DNA of 43,989 bases from a virus. Shown in pieces: positions 31,263 to 39,278 of this stretch (the stretch's first letter is position 1; every line of letters starts with the position of its first letter). The notes below the pieces were generated by a model. The model was not told where the DNA came from, did no database searches, and saw nothing but the letters and a program-made list of their open reading frames with translations. The stretch spans positions 1 to 43,989 of the IMG/VR virus record IMGVR_UViG_3300020146_000002. One strand, given 5' to 3'. A program made the translations under genes and the position numbers.

Positions 31263-31271
31263 AGCTATTCC

Positions 31272-31481
31272 TTATTTAAAGCTCACCGTGTGAACTGTGC
31301 CGACGCTGAACTTCTTCGCCACGTCTGGACGCAGGTACATCGTTATCATGCTGGCTGCTGGATTCTGAACGAAAGCGCCGTCGGTTTTCGGCTCCTCGTC
31401 CACAACTCCAATCAACTGAACGTACACGCCATCCACAATGACGGCCATGTTCTGCACTTTGAACCGGATTGGCGTTTCCAT
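31272..31481 (-). CDS. Small tail/connector protein, 69 aa
   Basis: ATG at 31481 overlaps the upstream TAA (TAATG). All-beta looking (METPIRFKVQNMAVIVDGVYV, VGTVHTVSFK). Unassigned virion protein. Confidence 0.5.
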   Translation of the reverse strand: METPIRFKVQNMAVIVDGVYVQLIGVVDEEPKTDGAFVQNPAASMITMYLRPDVAKKFSVGTVHTVSFK

Positions 31482-32143
31482 TAGCACCCCTTGAAACTCA
31501 TCGTTAAACGGTACTTCCCCACAATCGGATCCTGACTCGTGTCTAATTCCGGCTCTTCCACTTCCTGAACTTCCATTGGTGGTGCACAGTCGGAATAGTT
31601 GTCTTCGTTAACCAGCGCGGTAAGAACGCCCGTCGTTGGGTCGAAAAGCACGTCCTCAATTGCCGTAAAGGTGTAGTCGGCATTGGCGGCAAACCCGAAC
31701 CAGAGTTCGCTATCAACCCTGAAATTCTTGTTCTTGTTCGTCATGTTGAACGCCGTCCGCGCCGGCCGAATGAACAAGCACGGGCCAGCCGTGACGGTGC
31801 CAGGTGCTGCCGTAGACGCCACATTCGCCGCCGTCTTGGGATAGCTAATCGTGGTGCTCGTGATTTGGGTAATTTCCTGAATGCCGTCAAAGGTTGCATC
31901 CGGCGTTGTCAGCGCAACCCGCACGCGCTGGCCGACGGCGAACTTATGCGAGGCAAAAGTGAGCGTGGCAACGTTACTGGTTAAAGCCTTGTGCGTTACC
32001 GTCGTGGTGCCAAGTGTGCGCAGAAACTCCTTTGTTGGGGCGAAATCGGCGAGGCCAAGCCAAGAAGTAACAACAGGACTGCCGCTGATTGCGTCAACAA
32101 TCGTTTTTACGCGGCTCCGGGTTGTCGATTCTTTACTAGCCAT
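31481..32143 (-). CDS. Structural protein (tail terminator/neck region), 220 aa
   Basis: Basic helical N-terminus, then a beta/Thr-rich body (TLTFASHKFAVGQRVRVAL, TISYPKTAANVASTAAPG) and an acidic turn (PPMEVQEVEEPELD). Sits in the neck gene block. No family named. Coupled at both ends. Confidence 0.5.
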   Translation of the reverse strand: MASKESTTRSRVKTIVDAISGSPVVTSWLGLADFAPTKEFLRTLGTTTVTHKALTSNVATLTFASHKFAVGQRVRVALTTPDATFDGIQEITQITSTTISYPKTAANVASTAAPGTVTAGPCLFIRPARTAFNMTNKNKNFRVDSELWFGFAANADYTFTAIEDVLFDPTTGVLTALVNEDNYSDCAPPMEVQEVEEPELDTSQDPIVGKYRLTMSFKGC

Positions 32144-32498
32144 TGTTCGTTGCCTGATCCCGCACGCCTATGATTTCATGCACTGCCAGCAATTCGTCTG
32201 AGTCGTCTTGCGCCTGCCGCACTAAATACCGCACTCCGTTGCACACAATCTGATGGTCAACATGCACGCCATTAGTCGGCGGAAATCCCGTCTGCCGTGG
32301 TATCTCAAACGTCCGCGAGCTAAATTCCGTCTCCATTCCAATCACTTCGCCATTTACGCGCGCGCCGGGCTTAGAGTCTGCGTAGAGCGTCGCCTCTGCT
32401 CCGGTTTCGTCGATGTAGGTAATGCTCTTCCCCAACGCCCGAAACAGCAGCTTGAACGCGTTCGCCGTCTGGTCCCTGACAACAGTGTTGACACTCAT
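32136..32498 (-). CDS. Head-closure/neck-like protein, 120 aa
   Basis: Starts MSVNTVVRDQTANAFKLLF and continues with beta strands (VHVDHQIVCNGVRYLVRQAQ). In head-closure proteins (gp16-like) a short helix followed by a beta sandwich is usual, and the position after the connector fits. Inferred, not identified. Confidence 0.45.
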   Translation of the reverse strand: MSVNTVVRDQTANAFKLLFRALGKSITYIDETGAEATLYADSKPGARVNGEVIGMETEFSSRTFEIPRQTGFPPTNGVHVDHQIVCNGVRYLVRQAQDDSDELLAVHEIIGVRDQATNNG

Positions 32499-32902
32499 CC
32501 GCGCATTATCGGGATAACCCCGCTCCGTGCGTCCTTCGGTCCCTCGCGGCGCATGATTGCGTCCACCATGTGAAGCACTGGCACGTAGGTATGCAGCTTT
32601 TTCCGAATGTTCGCTTTGTGAGTCTCAACGTTGTAATTCAAGCCTGTAGTGCTTCCCGTTCCGGCCTGCTCCATGATGACGGGCGCATTACCTAGTGCGT
32701 CCCATTCGGCTACTAGGGCGGAAACTTTCACGAGCGATGCGACGTCCAATGCGGCAAGACGGGTGCTGATGTTCGTTTTTAACGTGCTGATGTCGTCGAG
32801 GGTTAAGACGGTTCCATAGCCGTTGGTAATCGACGCGGTATCAGCCCAGAAGGCATCCAGGATTTCAAAGCAGCTAAGGACCTCCGCACTCGTTAATGCC
32901 AC
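32495..32902 (-). CDS. Head-tail connector-like protein, 135 aa
   Basis: Helical protein beginning MALTSAEVLSCFEILDAFW, with a structured middle (NISTRLAALDVASLVKVSAL). In this slot siphoviruses carry adaptor-type connectors, which are helical bundles. Named by position and secondary-structure look only. Confidence 0.45.
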   Translation of the reverse strand: MALTSAEVLSCFEILDAFWADTASITNGYGTVLTLDDISTLKTNISTRLAALDVASLVKVSALVAEWDALGNAPVIMEQAGTGSTTGLNYNVETHKANIRKKLHTYVPVLHMVDAIMRREGPKDARSGVIPIMRG

Positions 32903-33087
32903 TGCTCACCTCGTTCGTTCGCATCGTCACGCGGTTTATTGTTCTGTCCGCCGCGCATTACCTTCACTCCGCACACCAGACAGCGCATCGTTCCTGAAGG
33001 GTCACCCATTAAGCCGATAAACTTCCGCGTCTGTTTGCATGCAGGGCAATGAAACTGTTCTCGTTCTCGCGGCCAGGGTTTGCGCAC
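32893..33087 (-). CDS. Small zinc-ribbon protein, 64 aa
   Basis: CPAC at about 14-17 and CLVC at about 36-39 (a CxxC pair separated by 18 residues) form a single zinc ribbon, with a basic, Asn/Gln-rich tail. Lies between lysis and connector genes. The start codon is GTG (33087). Confidence 0.55.
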   Translation of the reverse strand: MRKPWPREREQFHCPACKQTRKFIGLMGDPSGTMRCLVCGVKVMRGGQNNKPRDDANERGEQWH

Positions 33088-33090
33088 TGT

Positions 33091-33222
33091 TCACGCCTTC
33101 CATGTCATCCGCGTCTCGCCATTCCTCGCTACCACAACCACAATCTGCCTGAGTCGCAGCATTCTCATCAGGGCTCTAAATTCTTTTTGCGCCTGTCGAG
33201 TTGCCTTGCTCCGCTTCTTCAT
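33091..33222 (-). CDS. Small basic protein, 43 aa (perhaps the end of a longer one)
   Basis: Frame MKKRSKATRQAQKEFRALMR, ending RNGETRMTWKA. It stays open for 22 more codons upstream of the Met with no start codon (AHVQFSPDYSHESRKVRHQ). A GTG at 33307 with GGTGG upstream opens another frame (VKIGRTMR) that stops nearby, so a frameshift may have split a gene of about 75 codons. Not recognised. Confidence 0.4.
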   Translation of the reverse strand: MKKRSKATRQAQKEFRALMRMLRLRQIVVVVARNGETRMTWKA

Positions 33223-33342
33223 CTGGTGCCGGACTTTGCGCGACTCATGCGAGTAGTCGGGGGAAAACTGGACATGGGCCTTAGCGCATCGTCCGGCCTA
33301 TTTTCACTCGTATTCCACCACTGGTGGACAAGGGCCCGTCCC

Positions 33343-33702
33343 TCATGTTTTTTTGTTGTAGCCCTTGGGATAAACGTATTCGACGCGGACCAACCGGCCT
33401 TCCGGCGCAGTGTTCTTTCTGACGGAGTTCTCGGGAATCGCCTCTTTCTTCTTCGGCTTCTCTTCCTTCGGAACGGGCTTTGCCTTCTCGAAACGTTTCA
33501 ATTCTTCCTTGAATCGCTTGGCAATTGCTTCGTGTTCCTTCTGCGCATTCAACTTCAACGCCTTAATGTCGCTCACGTCGATGGACAGCGACTTGCGGTT
33601 TTCGTTGTCTTTGTCCGTGCAGAAGTTCGTGCCTTTGGTGAAGTCTTCGGCGGCGAATGCAGCGCCGCACAGCGCCAGCAATAGAACGGAAAGCGTTTTC
33701 AT
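33343..33702 (-). CDS. Secreted small protein, 119 aa
   Basis: Signal peptide MKTLSVLLLALCGAAFAAED (about 18 residues, AxA-type cleavage), then a charged helical region (KALKLNAQKEHEAIAKRFKE) and a Lys/Pro/Glu-rich middle (PVPKEEKPKKK). Export to the periplasm in the lysis cluster suggests a lysis or envelope-contact role. Not an endolysin by any motif I can see. Coupled (ATGA) to the upstream gene. Confidence 0.55.
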   Translation of the reverse strand: MKTLSVLLLALCGAAFAAEDFTKGTNFCTDKDNENRKSLSIDVSDIKALKLNAQKEHEAIAKRFKEELKRFEKAKPVPKEEKPKKKEAIPENSVRKNTAPEGRLVRVEYVYPKGYNKKT

Positions 33703-34019
33703 AGGTTATCGTCTCCGCTATACGGTAAGTCGCGATGGCCGCTTACCGCTGCAACGCGCTCAAAGTCGTAATCAAAGTTGTAAGTGCTAGTATTGATGCC
33801 ACTTGGCGTTAGCGGTTGCGTAGCGTAGTCCCGCGGAATCTCCCACATCGGCCTTGCGCGATACCATGTCGGCAATGGCTCCGGCAATGCTGGCGCGGGC
33901 GGGAAGTTGATAATCGTAGGCGTCTTCGCGCGCTCCTGAGCCAATTGCTGCTCAAGCTCGACGATGCGCTTTTCCATCTGCTCTTTCGACATTTCGTTTC
34001 CGCAATGAGGGCAGTTCAC
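33699..34019 (-). CDS. Zinc-ribbon plus coiled-coil protein, 106 aa
   Basis: MNCPHCGNEMSKEQMEKRIVEL starts with a CxxC pair followed by a coiled coil to about residue 30. The remainder is Pro/Tyr-rich and likely flexible. Couples to the lipoprotein gene (ATGA). Confidence 0.55.
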   Translation of the reverse strand: MNCPHCGNEMSKEQMEKRIVELEQQLAQERAKTPTIINFPPAPALPEPLPTWYRARPMWEIPRDYATQPLTPSGINTSTYNFDYDFERVAAVSGHRDLPYSGDDNL

Positions 34020-34258
34020 TTGGGTTTCTCCGTGTCAGTATCCGGCAACGCCCACCAGCCCTCCGGAATCACAATCTCGCCCGGGATTTCCTTCCCGTCC
34101 TTATCCAGCGCCCAAATCTTCGCCTTCACTGGCTCCCGCAGGCGCACCGGCTCCCCGTCCTGTATGTAAACGGTTCTTGTGTTCCCGCACCCTGTCAGCA
34201 AGACGACGCTTAAGAGCATCAGGGCGAGCAGCGCTATCTTCGGCAGTGTCAGGCGCAT
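34016..34258 (-). CDS. Outer-membrane-type lipoprotein, spanin-like (Rz1-like), 80 aa
   Basis: Signal peptide MRLTLPKIALLALMLLSVVL ending in the lipobox LTGC (C24), so lipidated in the membrane. The mature part has a beta-like VKAKIWALDKDGKEIPGE. GGAG seven bases upstream. It sits inside the gene at 34101-34328 in another frame, the nested layout of Rz/Rz1 spanin pairs. Gram-negative hosts are implied if it is a true o-spanin. Confidence 0.65.
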   Translation of the reverse strand: MRLTLPKIALLALMLLSVVLLTGCGNTRTVYIQDGEPVRLREPVKAKIWALDKDGKEIPGEIVIPEGWWALPDTDTEKPK

Positions 34259-34328
34259 TTAAGAACTCCAGGACGATGGGCAACAGAATCGGCAGCAGTA
34301 CTCCAAGCACCGCAAGGACGATTTCCAT
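34101..34328 (-). CDS. Small membrane protein overlapping the lipoprotein gene, 75 aa
   Basis: One hydrophobic segment at the N-terminus (MEIVLAVLGVLLPILLPIVL), then a charged soluble tail (ALKRRLADRVREHKNRLH). CGGAG six bases before the ATG. Its last 52 codons overlap the lipoprotein gene in a different frame, so the tail may be under dual constraint. It is a candidate inner-membrane partner (holin or i-spanin). Confidence 0.5.
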   Translation of the reverse strand: MEIVLAVLGVLLPILLPIVLEFLNAPDTAEDSAARPDALKRRLADRVREHKNRLHTGRGAGAPAGASEGEDLGAG

Positions 34329-34331
34329 GCG

Positions 34332-34658
34332 TTACTCCGGTTTGGTGAATTTCAGTTCGTAGGCTTTCTTTGCAAAGTCGATGGCCGCGTCTTTCAAATC
34401 CATCACAGACGGCTCTTTGCCGTAAGTGTCTTTGAATCCTTGGCTGAAATGCTTCATGGCAAAGGCGAGCTTGCCTTCGCCAAAGACGTTGGACTTTTCA
34501 GCAGCCAGAAACGCCGCCGTAACCAGCCCTTCCCACCGCTCCGTGTCCCAACCCTGTTTAATCTGGAGCTTGCGGTACACGAACAGGATGATGGCCGCAT
34601 AGAGAAGCAATGCCTGCTCACTCAGCGCCAGCTTTAGAAGCATCTCTTTCCAGTCCAT
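34332..34658 (-). CDS. LLH-type phage holin, 108 aa
   Basis: Start MDWKEML at 34658 follows a perfect AGGAGG. One transmembrane helix (about 11-31, ALLLYAAIILFVYRK), then a long helical domain (WEGLVTAAFLAAEKSNVFGEGK, YELKFTKPE) resembling holins of the LLH family. Forms pores in the inner membrane to release lysis enzymes. A frame upstream of 34658 overlaps the previous gene. Confidence 0.6.
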   Translation of the reverse strand: MDWKEMLLKLALSEQALLLYAAIILFVYRKLQIKQGWDTERWEGLVTAAFLAAEKSNVFGEGKLAFAMKHFSQGFKDTYGKEPSVMDLKDAAIDFAKKAYELKFTKPE

Positions 34659-34666
34659 AACGCCTC

Positions 34667-34927
34667 CTAGGGGTGCTTCGTTACTTCCAACTTCCACACC
34701 CGCTCTTTAAGTGAGTCGATTTCCTTCTTGTCTTCTTCGCGTTTCGCCACGATTGCAGCCGTCATCGCGATTAACGAATCCACCTTCGCACTCATGGATG
34801 CCGCCCACCATGTTGAGGCGACGAGGTAACCAGCCAGCAGGATTGCCAAGCCAAGCCGAATCGACGTGTTTTCAGTTATGCGCGCTACTGCGGAGCGTTC
34901 GCCGCTATCGCTTGCTTTGTCGCCCAT
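34667..34927 (-). CDS. Membrane protein with periplasmic coiled coil, 86 aa
   Basis: Cytoplasmic start of about 20 residues, TM helix (about 22-44, IRLGLAILLAGYLVASTWWA), then a coiled coil (VAKREEDKKEIDSLKERVWKLE). This is the inner-membrane spanin (Rz) shape or a holin partner. GGAGC upstream of the ATG. Lies just before the holin. Confidence 0.5.
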   Translation of the reverse strand: MGDKASDSGERSAVARITENTSIRLGLAILLAGYLVASTWWAASMSAKVDSLIAMTAAIVAKREEDKKEIDSLKERVWKLEVTKHP

Positions 34928-34945
34928 TACATGCTCCGCTAGTTG

Positions 34946-35242
34946 TTAAGCCTGTGGAGATTCCTTGGAGTACTGCAGATAGGTTGTGCCACCCGCCTTG
35001 AAGGTGAATGACTTGCACGTAGGCGGCAATGGGCAGGTCTGTCCCGCCTTGATGGCGCGCCCGCCGCCGCCGACTGGCTGCGTTACAGAGCAGGTTGCCC
35101 CTTCAACGTTGATATAGGCGATTTCCGTGGCGTGTGTGTTCCGCAGATAGCCGCCAGCCGAAAGAATGGTGGCCGTGCGCTGCGTGCCATCTACTTCAAA
35201 CTCGCTGCCACCATCAGAGAGCGTTACGTTTGCGCTAGCCAT
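34946..35242 (-). CDS. Small beta-rich virion-like protein, 98 aa
   Basis: Gly/Thr/Ala-rich with regular strands (VTLSDGGSEFEVDGTQRT). No cysteine cluster pattern beyond three Cys in CSVTQP and CPLPPTC. Between the head-fibre-like gene and the lysis cluster. Likely a decoration or accessory protein, by composition only. Confidence 0.45.
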   Translation of the reverse strand: MASANVTLSDGGSEFEVDGTQRTATILSAGGYLRNTHATEIAYINVEGATCSVTQPVGGGGRAIKAGQTCPLPPTCKSFTFKAGGTTYLQYSKESPQA

Positions 35243-35254
35243 GACTCCCCCTGT

Positions 35255-36490
35255 TTAGAAGCCAGTGGACCAGATCCGATAACGAATCTTCACGCGCACA
35301 GCGTTGCCCGCGTCGCCGCCACCAAAATCCGTGCCGTTATTGGCGAGCACTACAGCGGCATTTTCAGCGACGGATTTCGCGGGTGCGTAATCAGCCACGC
35401 GCGTAGTAAACAGACAGTCGTCGGCAGTCGCGTCGAGAAAGCCGGTTGCTTCGCCCGTCAGAATGACGTTTGATTCTGAGGTGTAACACACGTCCAAGTC
35501 ATCGCCGCCGCCTGCCGTATACGCTGCCGTGTAGTCGAAGAGAAACGTCACCGCTTCAACTTCGATAACCTTGCCAGCGCCTGGTGCGGAAATCAGCGTT
35601 TTAGGCGTATCGGCAAGGTCCAGTATTTCGGCGTTGGTGACAGACACTTCGATGTAGCGCGCCTGTCCATCGCCTGCGAGCGATGCGGAAAACGTCTTGG
35701 TGCCGGCGATAGTCTGGGAGCCTTCCGTCAGCACGAAAGATGCCGTGGCCTGTCCGCCGTCTGGAATCGTCAGCGTGGTGGCCTGTCCATGCGCAGCGTT
35801 GGTAATCGAAAGCGTGTCGTTGTTGGTGTTCGCCGTAGCGGTAATGGCAATCTTGCCCTTGGATGCAGTCGTCGGGAAGATGTCCAGCGTGCCCGCCGTG
35901 CCGGATGCGCCAGCGTCAATGTTCGTCGCGACTACGCCAGCGTCTTTCAGCAGCACGCCGTCAGCAGTCACGCCAGCCGCGCCAGTCGATTCAGCAATCA
36001 CGTCGGCTTTAATGCCGTTGGTGCCAAAGTCCTGAGCCTCGCCGGTTGCGCCAGCCACGGAACCATCGGCGGTAAGGAAGCCCGAAGAAGCTGCAGAGAA
36101 CGCGTCACCGTACCATGTCACGCCGTCACTCCACGCGTGGCCCGACTGGTCTTGGCCAATAGTGACGATGGTGGTTCCGCCTGCGTTCTTGATGACGAGA
36201 TTTTCGGCGGCGTTGGCAGTGTTCTTGAAATAGAACGTTACGCCCTTGCTGATAACCACGTCGGGCAGGGTAACGTTGCGGTGTCCGCCGGCGGGGTCAA
36301 GCAACTGGACGAGCTTGCTGGACTTGTTCAGCGTGATGTTGCCGGTCAACTCCTGAACATTCGGAACGTTCATGTCGAAGCGCTTCCAGCCAATCCAGTA
36401 CTGGTCGCCTTCGGAAACACCGCCCGACGCCGCAAAGAGGTTTGAGCAAAGCGCCAGCGTCAGCGCCGCCAGAAGTGCAAAGTGTTTCAT
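35255..36490 (-). CDS. Head-fibre/decoration-like protein with signal peptide, 411 aa
   Basis: From MKHFALLAALTLALCSNLFA (36490) a clear signal peptide, then a beta-rich Gly/Ala/Thr-rich protein. A block containing GTAGTLDIFPTTASKGKIAI and TLTIPDGGQATASFVLTEG resembles the repeats of phage head fibres or decoration proteins. Export signals are rare on virion proteins, so it may be surface-displayed or periplasmic instead. The frame is open 44 codons further upstream but without a ribosome site. GGAGA precedes the chosen ATG. Confidence 0.55.
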   Translation of the reverse strand: MKHFALLAALTLALCSNLFAASGGVSEGDQYWIGWKRFDMNVPNVQELTGNITLNKSSKLVQLLDPAGGHRNVTLPDVVISKGVTFYFKNTANAAENLVIKNAGGTTIVTIGQDQSGHAWSDGVTWYGDAFSAASSGFLTADGSVAGATGEAQDFGTNGIKADVIAESTGAAGVTADGVLLKDAGVVATNIDAGASGTAGTLDIFPTTASKGKIAITATANTNNDTLSITNAAHGQATTLTIPDGGQATASFVLTEGSQTIAGTKTFSASLAGDGQARYIEVSVTNAEILDLADTPKTLISAPGAGKVIEVEAVTFLFDYTAAYTAGGGDDLDVCYTSESNVILTGEATGFLDATADDCLFTTRVADYAPAKSVAENAAVVLANNGTDFGGGDAGNAVRVKIRYRIWSTGF

Positions 36491-36531
36491 GTGTTCGCGT
36501 CTCCGTTCAAGGTTCAATTTTGTCAGCGGCA

Positions 36532-37140
36532 TTAAGCCAGCTTGAAATGCGGAATCGTCGCCTCGCCCTTGGCAGCGCCGGAGACGTGTTCGACAGGGCG
36601 AACCGAGTGAACCGAAACCCAATTGGCGGGTTTCTTTTCGTTCTTCTCGAAGTTCACCAGCAGATTCGCGGCGGGAGAGCGCACCGTTTTGGCCGCGCGT
36701 CCCTCGCCTACCTGCCGTTCCGTGGTGTACATCAGCACGCCCTTGTATTCCGTCAGTCGCACGAGCTTGCCATTCAGAGCAATGGCCTTATCAGCCGACT
36801 TCAATTTCGTCTGCAGTTCGGCCACGGCTTGAATCTGCTTTTCGAGGGGCAGCACGGCGATGGCCGCAAATTCCTTCTGCGGATCTTCGATGACAGGGAT
36901 TTCCGCCAAAGCACCTTTGTTCGTCGGAACCGGGGAAATCTTGGCTTTGTATTCCTGTCCGTCGTTGTCCACGTAAATCGCATCTACATAGGGCAATGGC
37001 GTAACGGGGTCTGTTTCTTTTTCGCCAGGAATGCCGACAAAATATCGTCCGCCCTGCTGAAAGTCGGGATGTTGATCCTGCACAGGAGCCGGTTTCGCGA
37101 CATCGGGCTCCGGCGCAGTGTTGTTGTCTTTCTTTGCCAT
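36532..37140 (-). CDS. Head-region protein, 202 aa
   Basis: Start MAKKDNNTAPEP at 37140, with AAGGAAAA upstream; the 17 codons upstream (to 37191) are not favoured. Pro/Asp/Lys-rich N-terminus, then a helix/strand mix (KSADKAIALNGKLVRLTEYK). Directly after the capsid gene, so head completion or decoration is likely. No motif. Confidence 0.5.
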   Translation of the reverse strand: MAKKDNNTAPEPDVAKPAPVQDQHPDFQQGGRYFVGIPGEKETDPVTPLPYVDAIYVDNDGQEYKAKISPVPTNKGALAEIPVIEDPQKEFAAIAVLPLEKQIQAVAELQTKLKSADKAIALNGKLVRLTEYKGVLMYTTERQVGEGRAAKTVRSPAANLLVNFEKNEKKPANWVSVHSVRPVEHVSGAAKGEATIPHFKLA

Positions 37141-37215
37141 GTTCGCGTTTTCCTTATGAAGGTTTTTGAGTCGAAGGCGGCGCGGTTCCATGATTGAAAC
37201 CGCGCCCTTGAGTGG

Positions 37216-38244
37216 TTAGGCGAATGCTTCCGCATTGTGAATCAGTTCGGCCAGCAGCACTTCGCGGTGGTCGCTGTAAACGACGCTCCAGTTGGCCGAG
37301 GACAGCAACACGGCATCGGTCGGGTTCGCGCCACCCGCGCCGCTGTTATAGCCCATGCCCTTGATGCCAACCCAGTAGTCAACGTCACCACGGGCGCGCA
37401 CCAGCACCTGTTCCTTGCTCGTGTCGAGGAAGGGCGGGTAGACGGTCATCGGCAGGGAGAAGCCAATCTTGATGGCTCCCGGTCCCATCGCGAGCAAGTG
37501 CGACTTGTTGAAGCCGGCGTCGGCAGTCGTCAGCGCCGCGCTATCGCGCATCACGATGTCCACGCCCAACGAACTCTTGATGATTCCTGACTGCGTGGCA
37601 ACGTCGGCGATGCCCTGCACGCCAGCGCCGAGATATTCGTCAATCAAGTCCTGCATGGATTCCGAGCGACAGATGACGGCAGTCAGCTTCGAGCGACTGT
37701 CGCCCAATTTCGCCTTAATGGCGTTAATCAGGGTGCGGCTGAGGTTGGTGCGAACTGTGGCGGACCACGAGTCCTTGGTGTGCAGGGTGCTCGTCATGGC
37801 CGCGATGGCACCGCGAGCGGCATTCAGGATGGTTTCGATAACCATCGAGGCGGTGGCTTCGCCGAACTGCATGCCGATTTCGGCGCTCAGTTCTTCGTCG
37901 GACGCGCGGGAGAGACGGCCCGCGTCCAGCGAGCGCGACACGCTGCCGAGTTTCTTGTGCACCTTCACGGCCTTTTCGTCGCCGCTGGTCAGTTCCAGGT
38001 CGGTCACCGCCGAGACGCTGGTCAGGTCGCGCTTGGTGCCGAGTGAAGCGATGCGCTTAAAGACGGGCATGGAGAAATACTGCCCTTCGCTGGCGAAAAC
38101 GGGGTCGTTCACCAGTTCAATCGGAGCGCCCGAGCCTTCGGGACCGATGAACTTCATGGCGTCCATGTTTTCGACGAACTTCTGACGCCCGTACCGCGCG
38201 GCAACTTCTGGAACAAACAGGTCTGATGCAAGTGTGTCGGCCAT
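37216..38244 (-). CDS. Major capsid protein, 342 aa
   Basis: Forms the icosahedral shell. Located right after the scaffold and portal genes in the standard head cassette, with a Val/Ala/Gly-rich, regular alpha/beta pattern of the HK97-like fold. Position and composition, with no confident family name, support the call. The N-terminus MADTLASDLFVPEVAARYG looks like the N-arm. A GGA site precedes the ATG. Confidence 0.7.
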   Translation of the reverse strand: MADTLASDLFVPEVAARYGRQKFVENMDAMKFIGPEGSGAPIELVNDPVFASEGQYFSMPVFKRIASLGTKRDLTSVSAVTDLELTSGDEKAVKVHKKLGSVSRSLDAGRLSRASDEELSAEIGMQFGEATASMVIETILNAARGAIAAMTSTLHTKDSWSATVRTNLSRTLINAIKAKLGDSRSKLTAVICRSESMQDLIDEYLGAGVQGIADVATQSGIIKSSLGVDIVMRDSAALTTADAGFNKSHLLAMGPGAIKIGFSLPMTVYPPFLDTSKEQVLVRARGDVDYWVGIKGMGYNSGAGGANPTDAVLLSSANWSVVYSDHREVLLAELIHNAEAFA

Positions 38245-38287
38245 GATTGTGATTTCCTTTTGTCGTGCGGCTCATGGCCGCGCTTGG

Positions 38288-38995
38288 TTACTTTCGGTTT
38301 TTTGCCCGCGCTCTATCGTCTTCGATGCGCAGTTTTTCCATTCTTACGGGGTCGGCCTTCAGCGCTTTGGCGAACAACTTTGGATTCGCCATCAATTCGC
38401 CGTAGGTTGCCGTCCCAAAAATCTCGTCAGCACTTTGCGTCGTGGCTGCCTGCGTACCCGTCAAGCCTTCCGTCTTCGCTGCTGCTTTGGCTGGAACAAA
38501 CTTCCCGCCCTCGTCCGTCTTCAGGAACGCGTCAATCCAGGTGGCGATTGGCGTCAGCGTTTCGCCTTCCCGATACATCACTTTTGCGTCTTCGGTTACT
38601 TCAATGTTCTCACCGTAGACAGCAGAGACGTACTTCTTGAAATGCTCCGTCATGTCGCCGGTCTTGCTGGCAGCAGCGGCAATAATGGCCGCGTTCTTTG
38701 CCTGTCCGAACACCACGGCCTGCATTTTCTTCAGGTCTTCGTGTTGGCGTTCAAGCGTCGGTGGCGCAATCGCAGGAGCGGATTCGGGGGGCTTTGCTGG
38801 CGGCGTCTTCGTCAGCTTTGCCACCGCGAAGCTCACCTGTTTTTGCAGGTCAGCAACGACGGTTTTCAGTTCTGCGATTTCTGGATTTGGGACACCGGCA
38901 TTAGGCGCTGCCGGAGCGGGTGTTGCTGGTGTTGCGGGTGGGACAGGTGTAACACCGGGGCTTGGCGTGCCCGGAACGATTGGTTCTAACGACAT
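38288..38995 (-). CDS. Scaffolding protein, 235 aa
   Basis: Pro/Ala-rich N-terminus (GVTPVPPATPATPAPAAPNAG), then a coiled coil (VADLQKQVSFAVAKL) and a highly charged helical C-terminus (KADPVRMEKLRIEDDRARAK), the usual scaffold plan. Immediately upstream of the major capsid gene. No protease motif was seen. Confidence 0.65.
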   Translation of the reverse strand: MSLEPIVPGTPSPGVTPVPPATPATPAPAAPNAGVPNPEIAELKTVVADLQKQVSFAVAKLTKTPPAKPPESAPAIAPPTLERQHEDLKKMQAVVFGQAKNAAIIAAAASKTGDMTEHFKKYVSAVYGENIEVTEDAKVMYREGETLTPIATWIDAFLKTDEGGKFVPAKAAAKTEGLTGTQAATTQSADEIFGTATYGELMANPKLFAKALKADPVRMEKLRIEDDRARAKNRK

Positions 38996-38999
38996 TCAA

Positions 39000-39278
39000 T
39001 TAACCCCCTGTTTTGGTTTCGCGCAACTCTGCGCACACCTCAGTACGTCCGATTTTCTTCAGGAATTTGAAATAGCGGTCCAGTCCCGCCATGACTTCCT
39101 CTTTCGCTTCGGCTGATAAAAAGTGTTCGCAATTGACGGAGTGGTGAACGTTCTTTTTCTGGCTGGACGAGGCGAGGCAATCGGTGCAAACGTATTTGAT
39201 TTCGCCGTCGCCGCACAACATCCGAGTGACTTTCTCGCCGTTTTTGCGGGCTAGGTTTATGTGGGACATCATGCTCAT
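39000..39278 (-). CDS. Small Cys/His protein, 92 aa
   Basis: CTDC plus NCEHF and two more Cys outline a zinc site. Lies between portal and scaffold genes. Unassigned. ATG overlaps the upstream stop. Confidence 0.5.
   Translation of the reverse strand: MSMMSHINLARKNGEKVTRMLCGDGEIKYVCTDCLASSSQKKNVHHSVNCEHFLSAEAKEEVMAGLDRYFKFLKKIGRTEVCAELRETKTGG

Noticed and set aside
37469-38185. Long rightward frame opposite the capsid gene
   Set aside because: A frame shadow of the capsid gene. No ribosome site and no family resemblance. The same applies to the long rightward frame at 40709-41413 opposite the portal gene.
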